Shown: positions 8,709 to 15,570 of the stretch, piece after piece
Layout of the letters: each line of letters opens with the position of its first letter
Position numbering within the stretch: the first letter of the stretch is position 1
NCBI GenBank assembly: GCA_034430255.1
Contig: DAOUEU010000151.1
Coordinates: 1-41,044, forward strand
Direction of reading: 5' to 3'
DNA from: DATKYK01 sp034430255
Lineage (GTDB): Bacteria; Chloroflexota; Dehalococcoidia; E44-bin15
Length of the DNA stretch: 41,044 bases
Program-made: the position numbers and the translations under genes
The notes under the pieces: model-generated
The model's database searches: none
Told to the model about the DNA's origin: nothing
What the model saw: the letters and a program-made list of their open reading frames with translations, nothing else

Positions 8709-9182
8709 CTACTCCAGTTTCGACAATATGTCCGCCAGCCTCATCATCGAGGCTGATAGCTCTTTTAAATCTTCATCACTAAGGCAGGACAGCTTCTCCC
8801 TGAAGCTCCTTTTTACGGCGCTCCCCAATTTTGTAAATATCCTCTTCCCCCTCTCGGTAAGTGCCACGTTGATCACCCTCCGATCCACCGCGTCCGGCCG
8901 CCTTTCCACCAGCCCCAGATCCACCATCCTGTCTATCCAGCGGGTCATCTGTGGCTTCGATGTTTCCAGTGTCTTTCCTATTGCAGAAATGGATAATGGT
9001 CCCGAATCACACAGCACTCGCATGATCACGAGGTGGTGATAAGAGACGTCTCTGTATGCATCTTTGAAGACATCCTCAAGCATCTTCTTTCGGGTAATAT
9101 TGCCAACTATGAACCAGTTTTCGATAACGCTATCTACAAGTTTATTCTGCATCACAGCCTCTATAGGTAACTTTATGTTCAT
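8709..9182 (-). CDS. MarR-family transcriptional regulator
   Basis: A 157-residue winged-helix repressor. The recognition helix region is TLETSKPQMTRWIDRMVDLG, followed by the wing VERRPDAVDRRVINVALTERG with the conserved DxR. N- and C-terminal helices would form the dimer interface. It leads the operon with the exporter and acyltransferase and very likely autoregulates through the palindrome at 9254-9265. The first ATG (9182) has no visible ribosome-binding site. An ATG ten codons in (9152) has AGAGG five nt upstream and may be the real start. Confidence 0.9.
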   Translation of the reverse strand: MNIKLPIEAVMQNKLVDSVIENWFIVGNITRKKMLEDVFKDAYRDVSYHHLVIMRVLCDSGPLSISAIGKTLETSKPQMTRWIDRMVDLGLVERRPDAVDRRVINVALTERGKRIFTKLGSAVKRSFREKLSCLSDEDLKELSASMMRLADILSKLE

Positions 9183-9243
9183 GTATGGAGGGCATATGAC
9201 TTACCTTATTTATTGTTTACATTATTAATAGTTATCTATGGTA

Positions 9244-9273
9244 ATTATATAAATCCGTTAACGGACTTGTCAA
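9244..9273 (-). promoter_or_regulatory. MarR operon promoter with a palindromic operator in its spacer
   Basis: Minus-strand TTGACA (9273-9268), an 18-bp spacer and perfect TATAAT (9249-9244). The spacer contains the 12-bp perfect palindrome TCCGTTAACGGA (9254-9265). A MarR dimer bound there would block RNA polymerase between -35 and -10. The predicted transcription start is near 9237, about 55 nt before the first marR ATG. Confidence 0.75.
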
Positions 9274-9331
9274 TAACAGCTTGAAAAGACTAAAGGGGTT
9301 CAAAACGAAATGCCACAGCCTCTGGCACAGG

Positions 9332-10114
9332 TCACTCCTGGATGCGGAAGGACCTTATAGCCAGCGAGAGCATTATGATACCAAAGGTGGCCATCACTGC
9401 AACGTCGAGCATTATAGGCATGCGGTAGTCGAATAGCTCTATGCCGAATGGGGCCGATGCCTCCACCCCAAGCACCGCCTGGCGTATGGCATCCACCCCG
9501 TAGGACACCGGGTTGATCTTAATCATTGTGCCCAGCCATGAGGGCAGCGTCTCGACGGGGAACATCACTGGAGAAATGAAAATCAGCGGGAACATAAGCA
9601 GCTGCATCACCGCCTGGAAGGCCTCCATACTCCTTATACGGGATGCAATGAGGAGCCCCATGGAGGTAAGTGACAATGAAAGGACAATCATCAGTCCCAC
9701 CATCATGAATCCGCTCGCCACCGAGATCTCTACATCAGCGAAGGGGATGAACACCAGCATCATTATGCCCTGCGCGGAGGCGATGGTGGCGCCCCCCATC
9801 GCCTTACCGATGGCAACCGCGGGGCGGCTTATGGGAGCTACCAGCACCTCCTTAAGGAAGCCGAACTCTCGGTCGAAGACTACGGTGATGCCCGACATGA
9901 TGGAGCCAAGCACCACCACCATGCTGATGATGCCGGGATACATGAACTGTATATAATCGAAGTCTGCCCCCTTAAAGGCGGACGCAATGCCGGTACCGAA
10001 GATGACCAGGTACAGAACGGGCATGGCCATGCTGGTGAACATCCTCGCCCGATCCCGCCAGAAGCGCAGGATGTCGCGGTACCAGATTATGTATACACCG
10101 TGCAGGTTGTTCAT
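9332..10114 (-). CDS. ABC-2 type transporter permease (DrrB-like)
   Basis: A 260-residue integral membrane subunit of a drug/lipid ABC exporter. A cytoplasmic N-terminal amphipathic segment (WYRDILRFWRDRARMF) precedes six helices. The conserved ABC-2 region runs through FDREFGFLKEVLVAPISRPA, typical of daunorubicin-resistance permeases. The start at 10114 is preferred because its ATG overlaps the ATPase stop as TGATG and an AAGGGGG lies just upstream. An in-frame extension to 10156 would overlap the ATPase gene further. It forms the transporter with the ATPase encoded immediately upstream. A ~150-bp gap separates it from the divergently read marR side. Confidence 0.9.
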   Translation of the reverse strand: MNNLHGVYIIWYRDILRFWRDRARMFTSMAMPVLYLVIFGTGIASAFKGADFDYIQFMYPGIISMVVVLGSIMSGITVVFDREFGFLKEVLVAPISRPAVAIGKAMGGATIASAQGIMMLVFIPFADVEISVASGFMMVGLMIVLSLSLTSMGLLIASRIRSMEAFQAVMQLLMFPLIFISPVMFPVETLPSWLGTMIKINPVSYGVDAIRQAVLGVEASAPFGIELFDYRMPIMLDVAVMATFGIIMLSLAIRSFRIQE

Positions 10115-11106
10115 CAATGGAACCCCCTTGACCCGCTGGCCTGTCGCTGCGCCCACGCCCTTTTAAACGCCGCCTCACCGCCTCCCCCTTCGCGTATTTC
10201 GCGGCCGGTTAGCTTTATGAACACATCGTCGAGGGTGGGACGGCGCAGGCTGACGCCCTGGAGACCGCTCTTGAACTCCCTGACCAGCGCGGGGATGAAC
10301 TTCTCCCCGTTCGGCACCTCGAAGTGGATGCCCTCGCTGTCTATCTTTGCCTCGATACTATGTTTCTCCTTGAGTTCGGTGACCGCCGCCTCCGGATTGT
10401 CCGTCTGGAGAGTGATGACGTCCCCGCCAACCATACGCTTCAGGGCACTCGGGGTATCCAGGGCAATGATCTTTCCATGGTCTATGATGGCGATGCGGTC
10501 GGCGACGTTGGCCTCGTCCATGTAGTGGGTGGTGAGGAACACGGTGATGTTTAGCCGCTTCCTCAGATCGAGGATATAGTCCCAGATATGGGTGCGGGTC
10601 TGCGGGTCGAGGCCCAGGGTCGGCTCGTCGAGGAAAAGCACCCTGGGGTAGTGCAGGAGGCCTCGGCCAATCTCCAGCCGGCGCCTCATTCCTCCCGAAT
10701 ACGTCTGCACCGCTTCGTTGCGCCGGTCCCACAGGTCCACCATCTTGAGCACCTTTCTGATGCGCTTCTTGGCTAAGGCTCGCGGTACACTATAAACACC
10801 GGTGTGGAACTGCAGGTTCTGTAGCGCGGTCAGCTTGATATCCAGGCTGGGTTCCTGGAACACCAGCCCCACTGACCTGCGCACCTGGTTGGACTGAAGC
10901 ACTACGTCGTATCCATTGAGGATAACCTTGCCTCTGGTCGGTTTCATGAGGGTGCAGAGGATATTGATTGTGGTTGTCTTCCCTGCCCCATTGGGGCCGA
11001 GGAAGCCAAATATCTCCCCCTCCTTCACCCCAAAGCTTACATCATCCACCGCAACCAGACCGCCAAATTTCTTTACTATGTGCTCCACCTGTATAATTTC
11101 TTGCAT
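10114..11106 (-). CDS. ABC transporter ATP-binding protein (DrrA-like, with DUF4162 tail)
   Basis: A 330-residue ATPase with Walker A GPNGAGKTT (37-45), a Q-loop in VFQEPSLD, signature YSGGM (136-140), Walker B VLFLDEP (156-162) and the switch His H194 in TTHYMDEA. After residue ~220 it has the C-terminal extension typical of the daunorubicin-resistance subfamily, ending in LRRPTLDDVFIKLTGREIR. It energises the permease encoded next. The stop overlaps the permease start by one base (TGATG), so translation is coupled. A promoter candidate lies at 11137-11165. Confidence 0.93.
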   Translation of the reverse strand: MQEIIQVEHIVKKFGGLVAVDDVSFGVKEGEIFGFLGPNGAGKTTTINILCTLMKPTRGKVILNGYDVVLQSNQVRRSVGLVFQEPSLDIKLTALQNLQFHTGVYSVPRALAKKRIRKVLKMVDLWDRRNEAVQTYSGGMRRRLEIGRGLLHYPRVLFLDEPTLGLDPQTRTHIWDYILDLRKRLNITVFLTTHYMDEANVADRIAIIDHGKIIALDTPSALKRMVGGDVITLQTDNPEAAVTELKEKHSIEAKIDSEGIHFEVPNGEKFIPALVREFKSGLQGVSLRRPTLDDVFIKLTGREIREGGGGEAAFKRAWAQRQASGSRGFH

Positions 11107-11136
11107 CTTCGGCCCTTTTAAAAAGTCAATTGTTGT

Positions 11137-11165
11137 ATTCTACCAGTTATGTAGCGCTGGTTGAA
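11137..11165 (-). promoter_or_regulatory. Promoter candidate for the ABC exporter pair
   Basis: Minus-strand TTCAAC (11165-11160), a 17-bp spacer and TAGAAT (11142-11137), about 30 bp upstream of the ATPase ATG. The -35 match is partial. The rest of the 300-bp gap (to 11406) shows nothing I can assign. Confidence 0.4.
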
Positions 11166-11406
11166 GAGAACGTTACCCTCCAGCACATCGGTGATATATG
11201 CCCACTCATTTCTTGCCACCCCAGCAGCATTCCATGCTATGCCTTGTAGTCGCGTAATGCCCTTTTTCATCCCCGGTGTCGCTAAGAGCCCTATTTTATA
11301 CTCCCCGGTCGCATTTCTCCCTTAGAATAACGCAGTGCTATAGTCGTAGAATAGCCCTCAAGTAATACCCCACATCTGCGATCATAAGCTCATGTGTCCG
11401 GCAAAA

Positions 11407-11991
11407 CTATGCTAAATAGTGGATCCTGGCCAGCTTGAGAAAAAACGTGACCAGGGGCTCGATCAGGCGGAGAAACCCCAAAGCGGCAAAGCTGAAGAGG
11501 ATGCCGATGGCCGCCCCTCCCAACATGTCCAGTGGGTAGTGCACGCCGCAGTAGACCCTAGCGAAGCACCACAGGATGGCGAGGATAAAGAGGAGATAGC
11601 CCGCTTTGCGATTGCCAAACCAGGCGCCCATTGCGAAGGCGAAGCCCACTGCTGCCGTATTTGCCGGGAAGGAGGGATCGGTGGGCGGATAGAAAAGGAG
11701 CGTAACATCATCAAGGGCCTCGAAGGGACGGAGGCGGTCGAAAAATTCGTTGATGAGTGATACGGCGGCGCATGCAAAACCCACGCCGAGGATGGCGCAC
11801 AGCACAGCCCTCTGATTTCGCTCACGGCGTACGGCATCTTTTCCCAAAAACCACATGGCTACCAGCACCATTACCATCGCCACCGGTATGAATTGCTCTC
11901 CTACCACCAGCGCCATAAGCCAATCAAACGCTCCTGACTTCCCCGCCAGTCCGTTTATTAACAAGAATAGTTTCTCATCAAGCCAGATCAT
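11407..11991 (-). CDS. PAP2-family membrane phosphatase-like protein with altered motif 2
   Basis: A 194-residue protein with five to six helices of the PAP2/undecaprenyl-diphosphatase fold. Motif 1 is represented by RLRPFE (86-91) and motif 3 by ARVYCGVHYPLD (144-155), with the nucleophile His H151, R145 and D155. Motif 2, normally PSGH or PSNH, reads PANT (109-112), so the proton-donor His is Thr. Family members dephosphorylate polyprenyl diphosphates or phosphatidic acid at the membrane. Activity here is uncertain because of the change. It begins directly after the TAA of the 130-residue membrane protein gene and sits in the glycosylation island, where a carrier-lipid phosphatase would fit. 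Confidence 0.8.
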   Translation of the reverse strand: MIWLDEKLFLLINGLAGKSGAFDWLMALVVGEQFIPVAMVMVLVAMWFLGKDAVRRERNQRAVLCAILGVGFACAAVSLINEFFDRLRPFEALDDVTLLFYPPTDPSFPANTAAVGFAFAMGAWFGNRKAGYLLFILAILWCFARVYCGVHYPLDMLGGAAIGILFSFAALGFLRLIEPLVTFFLKLARIHYLA

Positions 11992-12384
11992 TTAGCTGTT
12001 CCGTTGTACTGCTCTAATGATAGCCTGAATGAAGGTCATCCTTTTTAACACCTCTAGACCCCTTTGCTCCCCCTCTGAGTCTGGTCTTCCCCATCGCGCC
12101 TTAACTGCCGAAGAGACGAGCAGGGTAAGAACTATGGCGATGGCCAGCCCGGCTACGAGGTAGGCGAAGAGCCATGGCCCAGAAATCCCTCCCGCAGTAT
12201 CGGGAACGTTCCGGTCAATCCTGAAGAACCAACAATATCCGCCACTGACCATTACGGCAGCGAACAAATAGCCCAGATACCTTCTCGGGAAAAATGAGAT
12301 TCCCTCCAGCCTCCCCCATGCTGCTACGAATTGCAATAAACCCAGAGATACTATAGATACAAACAAGAGGTAATCTACTTCCAT
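11992..12384 (-). CDS. Small membrane protein of unknown function in the glycosylation island
   Basis: A 130-residue protein with three predicted membrane helices (about 5-20, 35-52 and 68-92) and a basic, soluble C-terminus. No recognised family. An AAGGGGAT ribosome-binding site precedes its ATG. It is 55 nt downstream of the GT2-GtrA gene, and its TAA abuts the PAP2 ATG without a spacer, so it is a genuine operon member. It may be an accessory to polyprenyl-linked sugar transfer, but nothing in the sequence proves that. Confidence 0.7.
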   Translation of the reverse strand: MEVDYLLFVSIVSLGLLQFVAAWGRLEGISFFPRRYLGYLFAAVMVSGGYCWFFRIDRNVPDTAGGISGPWLFAYLVAGLAIAIVLTLLVSSAVKARWGRPDSEGEQRGLEVLKRMTFIQAIIRAVQRNS

Positions 12385-12439
12385 GGCCTATCCCCTTTTA
12401 ATCTGAGATATTATCTCCCAGCTAAAACGGCTGCTGCCC

Positions 12440-13564
12440 TTAATTTCCTGAGGCCGTTTCGATTTTAGGTTTGGCCCTCCAGGTCCATAAGATATTTATG
12501 GTGAAGTTCCAAAGCATTGCACCTGCTATGGCAAAGATCGCGGAAAGCAAGTAGAATAGCCCAACTACTTCAGTAAATAACCAGAGTATTGCCATATGGA
12601 TGCCCAAACCGCCTATGCTCACCAGGTTGAACTTTAATCCGCGGTATAGAATTGATTTCATGCCCGGAGATCGCCGATCCCTAAAGGTCCAAATGTCATT
12701 TAATGCGAAATTGGTTATGATCGATGTTTCGTAACTAATGGCTGCGGAGATGATGTAGAATAGTCCGAACACCTCAGTAAAGAGCGATAACAGGCCCAAA
12801 TAAACCAAAGTCCCACTGGCTCCGACCAAGCAGAACTTGATGAACCTAATTGTCCCACCTAACCTTGCCAGGCGATATAGGTGTTTCAGGTAATTTATAC
12901 CCTCTCCAGTACTCAGGTTGCTCTTTCCCCTTTCCCTCTCCCTGAAGATATAGGGGACCTCTGCTATCTCGCGGGCTTTTCCCTTGACAATTACCTCCAG
13001 AAGGATCTTGTACCCGGTTGGACTCAGTTCCACATCGTCGATTACCGCTCTCCTCAGCAGGAAGAAACCGGACAAGGGGTCTTTGATCCCCCTGATCGAG
13101 GGCAGGATAAGGGCCGCCAATACCTTAGATGCCCTTGATATAATCCTCCTAGTCATACTCCAGCCCTCACTGCCGCCCCCCTTGACGTATCGACTGGCTA
13201 TAGCGACCTCCGCTCCGCTCCTTACCTTCCCCAGGAGTTCGGGCAATATCTCTGGCGGATGCTGTAAATCAGCATCAATGACACCTAAAACCTCTCCCCT
13301 GGCCTGCTTGAACCCGTGAACTACTGCCGAAGCCAATCCCCTCTCGTTTCTCCTGGTAATCACCCTAACCGGGTAATCTTTACTGAGGCTTTGGGCAAGC
13401 TCCGATGTCCCATCGGGACTGTTATCATCAACCACGATAAGCTCATAGCTGTAGCTCGATAAAGATTGGTGAACCCTCTCGATCAATGTGGCGATGTTCT
13501 GCCTCTCACAATATGTAGGCACTATCAGGGAAAGCTCGGGATTGGGTGAATTACGTGATTTCAT
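12440..13564 (-). CDS. Polyprenyl-phosphate sugar synthase (DPM1-like GT2) fused to GtrA flippase domain
   Basis: A 374-residue fusion. Residues ~10-235 form a GT2 domain like dolichyl-phosphate mannosyltransferase, with LIVPTYCERQN, VVDDNSPDGT (45-53), the DADLQHPPE metal/acceptor motif (97-105) and SRYVKGG. Residues ~238-365 carry a GtrA domain of four helices (FCLVGASGTLVYL; a second half ending NFTINILWTW). The first half should load a sugar from a nucleotide donor onto polyprenyl phosphate, and GtrA-type domains are linked to its flipping. The product would feed the GT-C enzymes nearby. An AGGAAA precedes the ATG. It leads an operon with the 130-residue protein and the PAP2 protein. Confidence 0.92.
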   Translation of the reverse strand: MKSRNSPNPELSLIVPTYCERQNIATLIERVHQSLSSYSYELIVVDDNSPDGTSELAQSLSKDYPVRVITRRNERGLASAVVHGFKQARGEVLGVIDADLQHPPEILPELLGKVRSGAEVAIASRYVKGGGSEGWSMTRRIISRASKVLAALILPSIRGIKDPLSGFFLLRRAVIDDVELSPTGYKILLEVIVKGKAREIAEVPYIFRERERGKSNLSTGEGINYLKHLYRLARLGGTIRFIKFCLVGASGTLVYLGLLSLFTEVFGLFYIISAAISYETSIITNFALNDIWTFRDRRSPGMKSILYRGLKFNLVSIGGLGIHMAILWLFTEVVGLFYLLSAIFAIAGAMLWNFTINILWTWRAKPKIETASGN

Positions 13565-13722
13565 TCGGAATTTCCTATACGAACTACTTTATTATAATAA
13601 TGGCCTTTCTTACTGATTGTCAATTTATCTATCAAAGCACGGGTGGCGTATAACAAAATTGTTCGGTCCACGGATATGGGTTGGCAGGACTTATTTCTTG
13701 CCCAGCACTTACTCCCTATCGT

Positions 13723-13751
13723 TTGCAATATTGCACGGCATTGTCTATACT
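13723..13751 (+). promoter_or_regulatory. Promoter candidate for the leader peptide/GT87-like unit
   Basis: TTGCAA (13723-13728), 17 bp, TATACT (13746-13751). Transcription would begin near 13758, leaving an ~80-nt leader that contains the 14-bp palindrome at 13812-13825. Confidence 0.45.
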
Positions 13752-13811
13752 TTCGCAAATAGTATATGGAACAATAATTGGCACACTATTCTAATTATTA
13801 CGAAGTTTGTT

Positions 13812-13825
13812 TCCTCCTAGGAGGA
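13812..13825 (+). promoter_or_regulatory. Palindrome embedding a Shine-Dalgarno sequence
   Basis: The perfect 14-bp palindrome TCCTCCTAGGAGGA overlaps a strong ribosome-binding sequence (GGAGGAGGAA, 13820-13829) that lies about 9 nt before the ATG at 13839. As RNA, the arms could pair intermolecularly or weakly intramolecularly and mask the ribosome site. As DNA, it could be an operator. Confidence 0.5.
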
Positions 13826-13838
13826 GGAAGAAACCTCA

Positions 13839-13895
13839 ATGTATAGAAACTGTACTTCTCAGATAGCCGAAATATTGACACGAGATACCCGATGA
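13839..13895 (+). CDS. Putative 18-residue leader peptide coupled to the GT87-like gene
   Basis: ATG at 13839 opens 18 codons (MYRNCTSQIAEILTRDTR) ending in TGA at 13893-13895. That stop overlaps the ATG of the next gene (13892-13894) as ATGA. The strong GGAGGAGGAA ribosome site serves this small frame, while the downstream gene has no good site of its own. This is the classical layout of translational coupling. No known leader-peptide family is recognised. Confidence 0.45.
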   Translation: MYRNCTSQIAEILTRDTR

Positions 13896-15226
13896 TTGTT
13901 GAATGCCCTAAGTGCGGCGCAGTAAATCGTATTCCTGACATAGCAGAGCCAAGCCAAAGATATTTTTGTACTGAGTGCAAGACTAGGCTCAATTATGTTC
14001 CGGAGCCGACCATCGCTCGGCGTGCGAGAAATGCTATTCTCAAAGTTATACCATCTCAGCGGAGTGTATATGTTCCTTTATTATTGATAGCTCTTGTGGG
14101 AATCGTCTCTACCCTCTATCATACCTATCCCTATAGTGATATCGCGACACTCTACAACATAGCTGTCGAACCCGGGCTGCCATACATCGATAAATTAATT
14201 GAATATCCGGTTCTGACAGGACTCTTCATACATTTTGCAGGTGTTATTGGTCAAAGCTCTTGGGGTTATTACTTCCTGAGTGCCTTTCTTCTTGTATCAT
14301 TCGCTATTGTCGCCACCTATTTCCTGTATCGCACTATAGAAGAGAGAATGAACAAGAGGGGAGTCTTCATCTACTGGATTCTTGCTCCCTCAATGTTTTT
14401 CTTTCTCGTTTACAACTGGGACATGATTGCAGTTATGTTCGCTGTAGTTGCTCTATTTTGCATGAGTCGGGATAGGGACTACCTTGCATCGGTGTTCATT
14501 GCGCTGGGTTTCTGTAGCAAGCTCTTTCCGGTTGTCTTTTTGTTACCGCTACTGCTGAAAAGACGGAGACCGAGTAGGTGGATTAAAATCATCGGTATCT
14601 TTAGTGTAATTACGGCAGCAATAAATGTGCCCTTCATGTTGGCCAATTTTGAAGGTTGGTACTATTTCATAAGTTTCAGTAGCCAACGCTCTCCCAATCC
14701 TGACTCAATATGGGCGGTCATTAACTCCCTCGTACCACAACTAAGCATTACATACATTAACGTTATATCCTTCTTCCTGTTGGCAGTAAGCTATATATTT
14801 GTGGTGTGGAAGTATAGACACGAATCCACCACCAAACTCTGCTTAATTCTCATTATTCTATTCCTGATATTTAATAAGGTTTTTTCTCCCCAGTTTCTAT
14901 TGTGGCTATTACCCTTATATGTTCTACTGCCTATGAAGAAACGGTGGCTGTTCTATATACTAGAATTGTTAAATATCATTATTCTCTTCGTGATACAGGG
15001 ATATTACAGTTCTGCGCCTTCACAGCAAGGTCACCTACTTGTTAGTAGCAACATCTTCGTTGTTCTTAGGCATATTTTATTAATCTACCTACTCTTAGAT
15101 GTTCTTGGATTGACATCGCGTTTTTCTCGAATATGGATGGCTTTCAGAATCAGGGGTGCGAAATCACGCTATTCGGATACTGTTCCGCTAACTGCCAATC
15201 CCCAAGGCATTAGCACGCAGGAATAG
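13892..15226 (+). CDS. GT87-like (DUF2029) membrane mannosyltransferase with N-terminal zinc ribbon
   Basis: A 444-residue protein. Residues 1-32 form a zinc ribbon with C5/C8 (CPKC) and C26/C29 (CTEC), which also fixes the start. The rest is a GT-C-type membrane domain with ten or more helices. PYSDIATLYNIA has the acidic residue in the first extracytoplasmic loop expected for polyprenyl-phosphate-sugar-dependent transferases, and ALGFCSKLFPVVFLLPLLLKRRR is typical of the GT87/DUF2029 group. It would transfer a sugar from a polyprenyl-phosphate donor outside the membrane. The acceptor is unknown. A cytosolic zinc ribbon on such an enzyme is unusual. The ATG overlaps the leader-peptide stop. 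Confidence 0.75.
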   Translation: MIVECPKCGAVNRIPDIAEPSQRYFCTECKTRLNYVPEPTIARRARNAILKVIPSQRSVYVPLLLIALVGIVSTLYHTYPYSDIATLYNIAVEPGLPYIDKLIEYPVLTGLFIHFAGVIGQSSWGYYFLSAFLLVSFAIVATYFLYRTIEERMNKRGVFIYWILAPSMFFFLVYNWDMIAVMFAVVALFCMSRDRDYLASVFIALGFCSKLFPVVFLLPLLLKRRRPSRWIKIIGIFSVITAAINVPFMLANFEGWYYFISFSSQRSPNPDSIWAVINSLVPQLSITYINVISFFLLAVSYIFVVWKYRHESTTKLCLILIILFLIFNKVFSPQFLLWLLPLYVLLPMKKRWLFYILELLNIIILFVIQGYYSSAPSQQGHLLVSSNIFVVLRHILLIYLLLDVLGLTSRFSRIWMAFRIRGAKSRYSDTVPLTANPQGISTQE

Positions 15227-15230
15227 GCTG

Positions 15231-15258
15231 TCCGGCTCAAGAATGCGGGTTAGCCGGA
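15231..15258 (+). terminator. Stem-loop after the GT87-like gene
   Basis: TCCGGCT (15231-15237) pairs perfectly with AGCCGGA (15252-15258) across a 14-nt loop, directly after the stop and followed by a short TTT. A weak intrinsic terminator is plausible. Apart from this and the repeat hairpin at 15380, the convergent gap 15227-15570 holds nothing I can assign. Confidence 0.45.
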
Positions 15259-15379
15259 TTTAGGCTGGGGTATTCGACTACGGGCAATAACAAGCATATG
15301 TATGCCCGACACGAAGTGAATAGTGTGCTTTTTGTAGCATAGGCATTATTAAGGCAGGTTGCACAGGGGATATAATGAA

Positions 15380-15404
15380 GGGGCCACCCATCCTCGGGTA
15401 GCCC
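15380..15404 (-). repeat. Repeat hairpin, copy 1 (minus orientation), terminator of the GT39 gene
   Basis: On the minus strand GGGCTACCC, GAGGAT loop, GGGTGGCCCC, then TTCATTATAT. It belongs to a six-member hairpin family in this window and lies ~165 nt past the stop of the minus-strand GT39 gene. Confidence 0.75.
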
Positions 15405-15570
15405 ATTATAATCCATCAGGCTGGTCTACTACTTCCGGTTAATACTACTACCATGTTCTGCCCTGTGACCCTTCTGTGGAGCAGGTATGACAGAACGCCC
15501 GCCCCGAGCGCCGCCGATATGCCGACGCACGAATCTAGAACTATATAGGGAACAATTATCTACTCCGGGG

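Noticed and set aside
13561..13758. 65-codon minus-strand frame upstream of the GT2-GtrA gene
   Set aside because: No ribosome site, odd composition, and it overlaps the GT2-GtrA start and the promoter candidates of the opposite strand.
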